This document shows positions 6,191-12,766 of a DNA stretch of 12,831 nucleotides, one piece after another (positions within the stretch are counted from its first letter, which is position 1; the number at the start of each line of letters is the position of its first letter). The stretch covers positions 1 to 12,831 of the forward strand of contig DLGP01000135.1 of the NCBI GenBank assembly GCA_002482765.1, given 5' to 3'. Origin of the DNA: Alphaproteobacteria bacterium UBA7691 (GTDB taxonomy: Bacteria; Pseudomonadota; Alphaproteobacteria; Ferrovibrionales; Ferrovibrionaceae). The notes below the pieces were generated by a model. That model had not been told where the DNA came from. It searched no databases and worked only from the letters and a program-made list of their open reading frames with translations. The position numbers and the translations under genes are program-made.

Positions 6191-6218
6191 TTGACCTTGC
6201 CGGGGCCGGTGCTAGTCT
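6191..6218 (+). promoter_or_regulatory. Promoter of the miaB-phoH-ybeY-corC-lnt cluster
   Basis: TTGACC (6191-6196), 16 nt, then TAGTCT (6213-6218) is a good housekeeping-sigma promoter by alphaproteobacterial standards. It sits in a 146-nt gap and would give a leader of about 60 nt. The same -35 hexamer occurs before the XRE gene and before metK. Confidence 0.6.
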
Positions 6219-6249
6219 GGTGTTCAGTTTCAACCCCTTGGGGAGTCCC

Positions 6250-6272
6250 AGCCGGGTGATCTAAGCCCGGCT
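6250..6272 (+). other. Leader hairpin just upstream of the miaB TTG start
   Basis: AGCCGGG (6250-6256) and CCCGGCT (6266-6272) form a perfect 7-bp GC-rich stem with a 9-nt loop. It ends 11 nt before the start codon, so it would sit against an initiating ribosome, and there is no T run after it. It could limit or tune miaB translation; this is inferred from position only. Confidence 0.4.
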
Positions 6273-6283
6273 CATCGAAGCAC

Positions 6284-7672
6284 TTGGCCAGAAAACTCTA
6301 CATTAAAACATACGGTTGCCAGATGAATGTGTACGATTCCGCCCGCATGGCGGACGTGCTGGCACCGCTTGGATACGCCAAGACCGATTCGCCCGAGGAT
6401 GCCGATATGGTGATCCTCAATACCTGCCATATTCGTGAGAAAGCCGCCGAAAAGGTCTTTTCCGAACTGGGCCATTGGCGCAAGCGCAAGGAAGCCGGCG
6501 CTGATCTGACCATCGCGGTGGCCGGCTGCGTCGCCCAGGCCGAGGGTGCCGAAATCCTCAACCGGGCGCCGTTTGTGGATATGGTGGTGGGGCCGCAGGC
6601 CTATCATCGGCTGCCGGAATTGCTCGCCCAGGCCGAGCGCCAGCGCGCCCGCAAGCAGAGCGCCGGGGCGAAGGCGCCCAAACTGGGTGTGCTGGATACC
6701 GAATTCCCGCCCGAATCAAAATTCGACCATCTGCCCGAAGCCCTGGCCACGCCGCCCGGCCCGGTGGCCTTCCTGGCAATCCAGGAAGGCTGCGACAAAT
6801 TCTGCACCTTCTGCGTGGTGCCCTATACCCGTGGCGCCGAATATTCGCGTGGGCCGGAAGCCATCCTGGCCGAAGCCGAACGGCTGGTGCTGGCCGGCGC
6901 GCGTGAAATTGTGCTGCTGGGCCAGAATGTGAATGCCTATCACGGCGAGGATGCCGCCGGCCGTGTCTGGTCGCTGGCCGGCCTGCTGACAGAACTGGAG
7001 CGGCGCCTTGGCGGCCGGGCAGACAGCCCGCGCTGGCGTTACACCACGTCGCATCCGCGCGAGATGGATGACGCCCTGATCGCGGCGCATCGGGATCTGC
7101 CCAACCTGATGCCGTTCCTGCATCTGCCGGTGCAATCGGGTTCGGATGCCATTCTGAAGGCGATGAATCGTGGCCATGATGGTGCGCTTTATCGCGACAT
7201 CCTGGCGCGGCTGCGTGCGGCGCGGCCGGATATTGCGCTCTCAAGCGATTTCATCGTCGGATTCCCGGGCGAAAGCGACAAGGATTTTGAGGCCACGCTG
7301 CAATTGGTGCGCGAGACCGGCTTTGCCCAGGCCTATAGTTTCAAATATTCCGCCCGGCCCGGCACGCCGGCAGCAGCCTTGCCCAATCAGGTGCCGGAAG
7401 CGGTGAAGGACGAACGGCTGGCGGTTTTGCAGGCGCTGCTGCGTGAGCAGCAGTTGGCCTACAATGCGGCGATGGCCGGCCGCCGCATGCAGGTGCTGCT
7501 GGATCGTGTTGGCAAACGGCCGGGCCAGTTGCTGGGCCGCAGCCCCTATATGCAGTCGGTGGTGGTTGAGGCGCCTGAAGCCCGCATCGGCGACTTGCTG
7601 GATGTGGCAATCGTCGCCGGCTATCTCAATTCGCTCAGCACCCTGGCGGCGCCAGGGCTTGAGGCGGCATGA
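6284..7672 (+). CDS. miaB: tRNA-2-methylthio-N6-dimethylallyladenosine synthase
   Basis: A 462-residue radical SAM methylthiotransferase that converts i6A37 to ms2i6A37 in tRNAs reading UNN codons. The N-terminal UPF0004 domain carries the auxiliary 4Fe-4S cysteines C12 (KTYGCQMN), C48 (NTCHIREKAAEKVF) and C82 (VAGCVAQAEG). The radical SAM cluster is C170, C174 and C177 in EGCDKFCTFCVVPYTRG. SSDFIVGFPGES follows, and a C-terminal TRAM-like RNA-binding region covers about residues 385-450. The start is TTG 6284: the frame has a stop at 6257, no ATG or GTG lies between, and the next Met (residue 14) is inside the conserved motif. Only a weak GAAG (6277-6280) serves as ribosome site. It is first in a five-gene same-strand cluster. 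Length and motifs are complete. Confidence 0.96.
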   Translation: MARKLYIKTYGCQMNVYDSARMADVLAPLGYAKTDSPEDADMVILNTCHIREKAAEKVFSELGHWRKRKEAGADLTIAVAGCVAQAEGAEILNRAPFVDMVVGPQAYHRLPELLAQAERQRARKQSAGAKAPKLGVLDTEFPPESKFDHLPEALATPPGPVAFLAIQEGCDKFCTFCVVPYTRGAEYSRGPEAILAEAERLVLAGAREIVLLGQNVNAYHGEDAAGRVWSLAGLLTELERRLGGRADSPRWRYTTSHPREMDDALIAAHRDLPNLMPFLHLPVQSGSDAILKAMNRGHDGALYRDILARLRAARPDIALSSDFIVGFPGESDKDFEATLQLVRETGFAQAYSFKYSARPGTPAAALPNQVPEAVKDERLAVLQALLREQQLAYNAAMAGRRMQVLLDRVGKRPGQLLGRSPYMQSVVVEAPEARIGDLLDVAIVAGYLNSLSTLAAPGLEAA

Positions 7673-7727
7673 CGGCGCGGCGCAGGCGCAGCCCAATCCA
7701 GCCCAGTTTGCCATTCGGGGGCAGCCG

Positions 7728-8939
7728 ATGAATGCGCCGCCAAACCCGGCCAATACCCCCACGGTGCTCGATTTTGCCGATAACCGCTTGCTGGCTTCAC
7801 TGTTCGGCGAACATGACCGCCATCTGGCGCGGATCGAGCAGCAGCTCGGCGTGCAGGTTTCCACACGCGGCAATCGCGTTGCCATCACGGGCCCGCAAGA
7901 TGCCCGCGATGCCGCCCGCGCTGTGCTGACCGGGCTGTATAGCCGGCTTGAACATGGCGCGCTGATCGAGATGGGCGATGTGGAAGGCGCCATCCGCATG
8001 GCGCGGGGCCGCATGGCGGAAGCCGCCAATGCCAGTCCAAACACTTCCAGTCCAAATAATTCCAGTCCAAATAATTCCAGTGATGTATCGCAGCAGGAGT
8101 TCAACCAAACCGGAGGCGAAATGCAGGCAGTTGGAAAGTCCGTTGTCACCCAGGCCGTGCCATCCACACGCGCGGCCCGCGAAGCTGCCGAACGCGCTGC
8201 CGAGCGCGCTGCGGCCAATACGGAAAGCCGGCTGCCGGAAGGTGCGATCCGCACCAAAAAACGCATCATCCTGCCGCGTTCACCCACCCAGGCGCGCTAC
8301 ATCGCCGAATTGCTGCGCCATGAATTGGTCTTTGGCCTTGGCCCGGCCGGCACCGGCAAAACCTATATGGCGGTGGCGGTGGCGGTGCAGATGCTGCTGG
8401 ATGGCCGGGTTGATCGCATCATCCTGTCGCGCCCCGCCGTTGAAGCCGGTGAACGGCTCGGCTTCCTGCCCGGCGACATGCGCGAGAAGATCGATCCTTA
8501 TCTGCGCCCGCTTTACGATGCGCTTTACGACATGCTGCCGCCCGACCGGGTGGAGAAGGGCCTGGCCAGCGGCGAGATCGAAGTGGCGCCGCTCGCCTTC
8601 ATGCGCGGCCGCACGCTGGCCAATGCCTATGTGATTCTCGACGAGGCGCAGAATACCTCGCCGGTGCAGATGAAGATGCTGCTCACCCGCCTGGGCGAGA
8701 ATTCGCGTCTTGCCGTCACCGGCGATCTGTCGCAGGTTGACTTGCCGCTCGGCGTGCCTTCCGGCCTGCGTGATGCACTGGATATCCTGGAAGGCATCGA
8801 GGGAATTTCCTTTGTGCGCTTTTCCGATCAGGATGTGGTGCGGCATCCGCTGGTCACCAAGGTGGTGCGCGCCTATGCCCAGCGTGAGCAGGATTTGGGC
8901 TTGGCGCGGCCGGATGCCGCCGGCCGGCGCGGCCGCTGA
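7728..8939 (+). CDS. phoH: PhoH-like ATPase (PhoL/YbeZ type)
   Basis: A 403-residue P-loop protein. ATG 7728 has GGGG (7717-7720) at 7 nt. An N-terminal KH-like region (about 15-75, RIEQQLGVQVSTRGNRVAITG) precedes a low-complexity linker (about 98-150), then the ATPase core: RSPTQARYI, Walker A GPAGTGKT (205-212), LSRPAVEAGERLGFLPG, Walker B VILDEAQNTS (302-311) and TRLGENSRLAVTGD. PhoH/YbeZ proteins are RNA-associated ATPases that partner with YbeY, encoded next here, in rRNA processing and ribosome quality control. The protein is longer than E. coli YbeZ (about 346 residues), mainly through the linker, which carries SPN(N/T)S repeats and an internal GGAGG-ATG. No defect is seen in the catalytic motifs. 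Confidence 0.94.
   Translation: MNAPPNPANTPTVLDFADNRLLASLFGEHDRHLARIEQQLGVQVSTRGNRVAITGPQDARDAARAVLTGLYSRLEHGALIEMGDVEGAIRMARGRMAEAANASPNTSSPNNSSPNNSSDVSQQEFNQTGGEMQAVGKSVVTQAVPSTRAAREAAERAAERAAANTESRLPEGAIRTKKRIILPRSPTQARYIAELLRHELVFGLGPAGTGKTYMAVAVAVQMLLDGRVDRIILSRPAVEAGERLGFLPGDMREKIDPYLRPLYDALYDMLPPDRVEKGLASGEIEVAPLAFMRGRTLANAYVILDEAQNTSPVQMKMLLTRLGENSRLAVTGDLSQVDLPLGVPSGLRDALDILEGIEGISFVRFSDQDVVRHPLVTKVVRAYAQREQDLGLARPDAAGRRGR
8032..8081 (+). repeat. 15-bp in-frame tandem repeat in phoH
   Basis: Three copies of CCAGTCCAAAyAmTT (8032-8046, 8047-8061, 8062-8076) are followed by a partial copy (8077-8081). Copies 2 and 3 are identical; copy 1 differs at two bases. Each adds five codons (S-P-N-N/T-S), so copy-number change keeps the frame. 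The repeat is clearly more AT-rich than the rest of the gene. Confidence 0.9.
8112..8123 (+). promoter_or_regulatory. Internal Shine-Dalgarno and in-frame ATG within phoH
   Basis: GGAGG (8112-8116), 4 nt, then ATG (8121-8123) in frame at codon 132, just after the repeat linker. Initiation here would give a 272-residue product with the full ATPase core but no KH-like domain. This Shine-Dalgarno is stronger than that of the annotated start. Use is not shown. Confidence 0.4.
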
Positions 8940-8978
8940 ACCACCAGTCGATTCAAGTGCAGACAACAGAGCAGAGGA

Positions 8979-9548
8979 ATGCCCGTTACATCCCGTAAAA
9001 CCGGCGCCGCCAGCAGCCGCTTCGCCATTGACCTGCGCATTGCCGATCCGGCCTGGCGCCAGGCCTTGCCGGGCGTTGCCGCCCTGGTGCGGCGCGCCTG
9101 CCGGGCAACCCTGCGGCGCGAAGTGGCGCAGGGCAGCACCGGCCTGGCATTGCTGCTGACCAATGATGCCGAGATGCGGCAGTTGAACGGTGCCTGGCGC
9201 GGCAAGCCGAAGCCGACCAATGTGCTGTCCTTCCCGGCCGAGGCGGCGATTGATCCTGCCGCGCCGCCGGATTATCTCGGCGATGTGGCCTTGGGCCTGG
9301 AAATCTGCGCCGCCGAGGCTGCGGCACAGGGCAAGACCCTGGCCGATCATGTGGCCCATCTGGTGGTGCATGGCACCTTGCATCTGCTCGGCTATGATCA
9401 CGAGAGCAGGGCACAGGCGATGGCGATGGAGCCGCTGGAAGTGGAAATCCTGGCCGGCCTGAAGATCGCCGATCCCTATGCCGGCAGCATTAAAACCAAG
9501 ACCAAAACCAAAGCCCGGGCAAAAACGCCGGCAAGGAAACAACGATGA
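8979..9548 (+). CDS. ybeY: Endoribonuclease / rRNA maturation factor YbeY
   Basis: A 189-residue metal-dependent RNase-like protein needed for 16S rRNA 3'-end maturation and 70S ribosome quality control. The diagnostic zinc motif is HLVVHGTLHLLGYDH (H3-x3-H-x5-H: H131, H135, H141). KPTNVLSFP and YLGDVALG, also family hallmarks, precede it. ATG 8979 is the first start in the frame; its Shine-Dalgarno (GAGG 8974-8977) is unusually close, 1 nt away. Residues 171-189 form a Lys/Arg/Thr tail made of KT repeats (encoded by ACCAAR hexamers at about 9496-9510), longer and more basic than in E. coli YbeY. It follows phoH by 39 nt, fitting the known YbeZ-YbeY partnership, and overlaps corC by four nt (ATGA 9545-9548). 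Confidence 0.95.
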   Translation: MPVTSRKTGAASSRFAIDLRIADPAWRQALPGVAALVRRACRATLRREVAQGSTGLALLLTNDAEMRQLNGAWRGKPKPTNVLSFPAEAAIDPAAPPDYLGDVALGLEICAAEAAAQGKTLADHVAHLVVHGTLHLLGYDHESRAQAMAMEPLEVEILAGLKIADPYAGSIKTKTKTKARAKTPARKQR

Positions 9549-10432
9549 GTGAGAATCGCCCCGAGGCCGGCAGTACCGGCTTCTGGACCAGGCTGTTGCA
9601 GGTGTTGCGTGGTCGCGACAGCGAGGAGACGCTGCGCGAGAGTATCGAGGAATTGCTACAGGAGCATCCCGAATCCGAGGGGCCGACCGGCTCGGCCGAG
9701 CTCGCCCTGCTGCGCAACGTGCTGGATATCGGCGATCTGCGGGTGGGCGAAATCCGTGTGCCGCGTGCCGATATCATTGCCGTGGCTGAGGATATTGCTT
9801 TTGACCAGTTGGTGCGCGTGCTGATCGAAGCCGAGCATTCGCGGCTGCCGGTCTATCGCGAGACCCTCGATGATGTCATCGGCATGGTGCATATCAAGGA
9901 TGTGATGCCGTATCTGGCCGGGCGCGAGGATTTCTCGCTGGCCAAGATTCTGCGCCGCGTGCTGGTGGTGCCGCCGTCCAAGATTGTGCTCGACCTGCTG
10001 CGCGAGATGCGCAGCACACGCACCCATATGGCCGTGGTGGTGGATGAATATGGCGGCATTGATGGCCTGGTGACGATTGAAGATCTGGTCGAGCAGATTG
10101 TCGGCGAGATCGACGACGAGCATGACGAAGTGGAGGGGCCGTTGCTGGTGGAGCGTGGCCCGGGCCTGTTTGATGCCCAGGGCCGTTGCCCGATTGAGGA
10201 TTTGGAAGAGCGTTTTGGCCGCCGCCTGATCGATCCGGAAGAGGATGAGGCGGTGGATACATTGGGTGGCCTGATCGTGGCTGAATTGGGCCGCGTGCCG
10301 CAGCGTGGCGAATTGGTTGAGCATGCGTCCGGCCTGGCTTTTGAAGTGGTGGATGCCGATCCGCGCCGGGTCAAGCGTGTCCGTATCCGTGTGCCGGTGG
10401 CCGAACTGCCGGCAGCCAGCCATAACAGCTGA
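9545..10432 (+). CDS. corC: CorC/HlyC-family CBS-domain protein
   Basis: A 295-residue soluble member of the CorC/TlyC group. A charged N-terminal region comes first, then two CBS domains at about 66-125 (VPRADIIAVAED, HSRLPVYRETLDDVIGMVHIKDV) and 132-190 (THMAVVVDEYGGIDGLVTIEDLVEQIVGEI), then an acidic linker and a C-terminal CorC_HlyC domain (about 205-285). There are no membrane segments, so it lacks the DUF21 transmembrane domain of larger CorB-like relatives. CBS pairs bind adenine nucleotides, and the family is tied to Mg/Co transport, though mechanism is unclear for the short form. The start is coupled to ybeY (ATGA), and lnt follows after 5 nt, so the three are very likely co-translated. 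The order ybeY-corC-lnt is widely conserved in proteobacteria. Confidence 0.92.
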   Translation: MSENRPEAGSTGFWTRLLQVLRGRDSEETLRESIEELLQEHPESEGPTGSAELALLRNVLDIGDLRVGEIRVPRADIIAVAEDIAFDQLVRVLIEAEHSRLPVYRETLDDVIGMVHIKDVMPYLAGREDFSLAKILRRVLVVPPSKIVLDLLREMRSTRTHMAVVVDEYGGIDGLVTIEDLVEQIVGEIDDEHDEVEGPLLVERGPGLFDAQGRCPIEDLEERFGRRLIDPEEDEAVDTLGGLIVAELGRVPQRGELVEHASGLAFEVVDADPRRVKRVRIRVPVAELPAASHNS

Positions 10433-10437
10433 GCACC

Positions 10438-11997
10438 ATGCTCGCAAAATTGATTGTTTTGTTTGAAGGGCTGGCCGGCTGGCGCCGGCTCGCGCTGGCC
10501 TGGCTGCTCGGCGCCGTGCTGGCAGCGGCGCAGGCGCCGCTTTACGCTTGGCCGCTGGTTTTTGTGGTTGTGCCGCTCTGGCTGCTGTTGAGCCGTAATG
10601 CGGCAACCGGCTGGGCGGCTTTCTGGCCCGGCTTTGCCTTTGCCTATGGCTATTTTGTTGCCGGGCTCTATTGGATCGGCATCGCGTTTTTTGTTGATGC
10701 GGCGCGCTTTGCCTGGCTGCTGCCCTTGCCGGTGCTGGGCCTGCCGGCCTTGCTGGCCGTGTTTCCCGCTGCCGGCATCTGGCTGGCGCAGCGTATCAGC
10801 GGCGATGCGGTCTATTGGCGCGTGCTGCTGCTGCCGGCCGGCTGGACCCTGGGCGAAGCCCTGCGCGGCTTTATGCTGACCGGTTTTCCGTGGAACCTGA
10901 TCGGCTATATCTGGGCCGATACGCCCGCTGCCATGCAGATCGCGGCCTATATCGGCAGCCATGGCCTGGGCCTGCTGACCTTGCTGGCTGCGGCGGCACT
11001 GGCATTGCCTATGCTGCTGCCGGCCTCGCATCGTGCCAGGTTGGCCGCCATTGCCCTGCCGCTGCTGCTGGCCTTGTCGATTGGCGGCGGCGCCTGGCGC
11101 CTGCATAACGCACAGGGCGAGATGATGCCCGATGTGTGGCTGCGGCTGGTGCAGCCCAGCATCCCGCAGAGCCTGAAATGGCAGGATGATCTGCGCCAGC
11201 AGCATCTGCGCCAGCATGCTGAACTGACCCGGCAGCCGGGGCAAAAACCATTCACCCATGTGATCTGGCCGGAAACCGCCATCCCCTATCTGGTGGATGA
11301 GAATCCGGAATTGCTCAAGGCGCTGGCCGGCCTGCTGCCGCCCGGCGGCCAGCTATTTGCCGGCGCGCCGCGCCGTGAATTCCCCAATGGCCGGCTGACA
11401 CTTTATAACAGCCTGTTTGTGATCAATGAAAAAGGCGGCCTTGATGCGCGCTATGACAAGCTGCATCTGGTGCCGTTTGGCGAATACCTGCCGCTGCGCG
11501 GCCTGCTGGGCAGTATCGGCCTCGACAAGCTGGCGGTCGGCAGCGTCGATTTCTCGCCGGGCCGCGATGCCGAGCCGCTGATCCTGCCCGGCGAACTGCC
11601 GCTGATCCGCGTCCTGATCTGCTATGAAGCGATTTTTCCGGCCGAAGTGATGGCGCATGAGCCACCGCCGGCCGCCATGCTGCTCAATGTCACCAACGAT
11701 GCCTGGTTCGGCCGCTCCAGCGGGCCGTATCAGCATTTTGCTTCGGCGCGGATGCGCAGTGTTGAACAGGGCGTGCCGCTGGTGCGCGCCGCCAATAATG
11801 GCATCTCGGCCATTGTTGATCCCTGGGGCCGTGTTGTTGCCGCGCTTGGCCTTGATGCGGTTGGCTTTGTTGAAGGGCCATTGCCGGCCCCATTATCGGA
11901 ACGCACGCCCTATAGTCGTATCGGTGATTTGCCGGTGCACCTATTGGCCGGTCTATTTCTGCTGCTGGCCTGGCTGTTTCGCAAATTGAACCGCTGA
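10438..11997 (+). CDS. lnt: Apolipoprotein N-acyltransferase
   Basis: A 519-residue integral inner membrane enzyme that adds the third acyl chain to the N-terminal cysteine of lipoproteins in Gram-negative bacteria. The N-terminal half (to about residue 220) has several hydrophobic helices, and a final one lies near 500-515. Between them is a periplasmic nitrilase-like domain with the catalytic triad E279 (IWPETAIPY), K341 (YDKLHLVPFGEYLP) and C395 (LICYEAIFP), in the same order as E. coli E267/K335/C387. NVTNDAWFG and RAANNGISA are further family motifs. ATG 10438 lies 5 nt after corC and opens MLAKLIVLFEG. It is last in the miaB cluster; no T-tailed hairpin follows its stop. Confidence 0.96.
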   Translation: MLAKLIVLFEGLAGWRRLALAWLLGAVLAAAQAPLYAWPLVFVVVPLWLLLSRNAATGWAAFWPGFAFAYGYFVAGLYWIGIAFFVDAARFAWLLPLPVLGLPALLAVFPAAGIWLAQRISGDAVYWRVLLLPAGWTLGEALRGFMLTGFPWNLIGYIWADTPAAMQIAAYIGSHGLGLLTLLAAAALALPMLLPASHRARLAAIALPLLLALSIGGGAWRLHNAQGEMMPDVWLRLVQPSIPQSLKWQDDLRQQHLRQHAELTRQPGQKPFTHVIWPETAIPYLVDENPELLKALAGLLPPGGQLFAGAPRREFPNGRLTLYNSLFVINEKGGLDARYDKLHLVPFGEYLPLRGLLGSIGLDKLAVGSVDFSPGRDAEPLILPGELPLIRVLICYEAIFPAEVMAHEPPPAAMLLNVTNDAWFGRSSGPYQHFASARMRSVEQGVPLVRAANNGISAIVDPWGRVVAALGLDAVGFVEGPLPAPLSERTPYSRIGDLPVHLLAGLFLLLAWLFRKLNR

Positions 11998-12023
11998 ACT
12001 CGCTATAGCCGTTATGCGGACGG

Positions 12024-12051
12024 TTGACCCTGCGCGTCCAACGAGCATACA
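12024..12051 (+). promoter_or_regulatory. Promoter of the XRE regulator gene
   Basis: TTGACC (12024-12029), 16 nt, CATACA (12046-12051), lying 26 nt after lnt and about 100 nt before the GTG start. The -10 coincides with the first CATAC half-site of the operator-like repeats, which would suit repression. Confidence 0.5.
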
Positions 12052-12074
12052 AACGTAACCCATACGAATGTATG
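12046..12074. promoter_or_regulatory. Operator-like CATAC repeats upstream of the XRE gene
   Basis: A palindrome CATACGAATGTATG (12061-12074, 5-bp arms, 4-nt centre) is preceded 15 bp upstream by a diverged copy, CATACAAACGTA (12046-12057). The paired sites overlap and follow the predicted -10. The neighbour encodes a lambda-repressor-type HTH protein, and these commonly bind short palindromes and autoregulate. The link is inferred. Confidence 0.45.
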
Positions 12075-12152
12075 TCATTTGAAACCATCTAGTTGGTCAG
12101 GGCGGCGGGGGTCGCTTCAACTGGGTGGAGGGATATGTGAGGGGCTGGCGGC

Positions 12153-12584
12153 GTGGCGAAGAATCCAGTGGACGTGTTCGTCGGCGGACGACTCAAGGTC
12201 AGACGCACTTATGTCGGCATGAGTCAGGAGCGGCTGGGGCAGTTTGTCGGCCTCACTTTCCAGCAAATCCAGAAATACGAAAAAGGTGCCAATCGCATCG
12301 GCGCCAGCCGGCTTTACCAGTTTGCCCGGCTGCTGAAAGTGCCGCCGGCATATTTTTTTGAAGGTATCGAGGGCCATCCCGGCATAGATCAGGTGCCGGG
12401 CCTGGCCGAGCCGCCAGCGGCCGAGATCGAGGGCCAGCCGATGCCCCCGGAACCCCAGATGACGCGCGAAAACATAGAGTTGCTGCGGGCTTTCGAGACC
12501 ATACGCAACACCGCGCTGCGCCGCCGGGTGCTCGATCTGGTGCGCTCGATGGCGCTGGAACAGGGGCCGGAGCCGGCCGCCTGA
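12153..12584 (+). CDS. XRE-family HTH transcriptional regulator (PhrR/PraR-like)
   Basis: A 143-residue regulator. The HTH_3 domain covers about residues 10-68: VGGRLKVRRTYVGMSQERLG, then FQQIQKYEKGANRIGASRL as recognition region, then FFEG closing the fold. A Pro/Glu-rich linker (about 75-105) leads to a C-terminal helical segment, ENIELLRAFETIRNTALRRRVLDLV, probably for oligomerisation. The start is GTG 12153 with GAGGGG (12139-12144) at 8 nt. The architecture and the position between lnt and metK recall the rhizobial PhrR/PraR group, whose PraR controls quorum sensing and attachment; I rest that on memory of length, layout and context. Regulation is likely autogenous through the CATAC repeats, and metK downstream is a candidate target. 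DNA-binding family certain, regulon unknown. Confidence 0.9.
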   Translation: MAKNPVDVFVGGRLKVRRTYVGMSQERLGQFVGLTFQQIQKYEKGANRIGASRLYQFARLLKVPPAYFFEGIEGHPGIDQVPGLAEPPAAEIEGQPMPPEPQMTRENIELLRAFETIRNTALRRRVLDLVRSMALEQGPEPAA

Positions 12585-12617
12585 GGCGCGTTATCGCCCG
12601 ATTTCAAACGATCTAAC

Positions 12618-12646
12618 TTGACCCATCGCGCCGGCTCTGCGACATA
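12618..12646 (+). promoter_or_regulatory. Promoter of metK
   Basis: TTGACC (12618-12623), 17 nt, GACATA (12641-12646). This gives a leader of about 115 nt before the metK GTG. The -10 is imperfect, but the -35 matches the other two promoters in the window. Confidence 0.5.
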
Positions 12647-12665
12647 ACGGGGCCATTTTTCCGCC

Positions 12666-12750
12666 CGGCGACACCGAATCGCCGAATCTGCGGCGCGCGC
12701 CATGCGCCGACAGCGTGAGACAAAAAATCCCGACCGGGTTGGCGCGGTCG
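12666..12750 (+). other. Structured metK 5' leader with three consecutive hairpins
   Basis: Three perfect stems follow the predicted promoter: CGGCGA/TCGCCG (12666-12671, 12679-12684), CGGCGC/GCGCCG (12691-12696, 12704-12709, extendable by CTG/CAG past a bulged A at 12710), and CGACCG/CGGTCG (12731-12736, 12745-12750). An A-rich single-stranded stretch (ACAAAAAATCC, about 12720-12730) separates the last two. The third hairpin ends 3 nt before the Shine-Dalgarno GGAG (12754-12757). metK leaders often carry S-adenosylmethionine-sensing RNA, but I cannot match this one to SAM-II or SAM/SAH consensus elements from memory. Confidence 0.4.
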
Positions 12751-12766
12751 ACTGGAGACTACCGAC

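Noticed and set aside
7241..8287. Minus-strand open frame spanning miaB and phoH, with a WTGI-like repeat
   Set aside because: The apparent protein repeat is only the complement of the 15-bp phoH repeat; the frame has no other support.
9853..11259. Minus-strand open frame of about 468 codons opposite corC and lnt
   Set aside because: It crosses two well-supported genes, is highly biased in composition (Gln, Arg, Ser runs) and has no family motif or ribosome site.
12018..12039. GGACG/CGTCC hairpin as an lnt terminator
   Set aside because: The stem is short, has a long loop that contains the TTGACC -35 box, and has no T run.
12666..12757. Known SAM-II or SAM/SAH riboswitch before metK
   Set aside because: The conserved core sequences I remember for these classes are not present, and the last loop cannot pair with the Shine-Dalgarno. 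Kept only as an unclassified structured leader.
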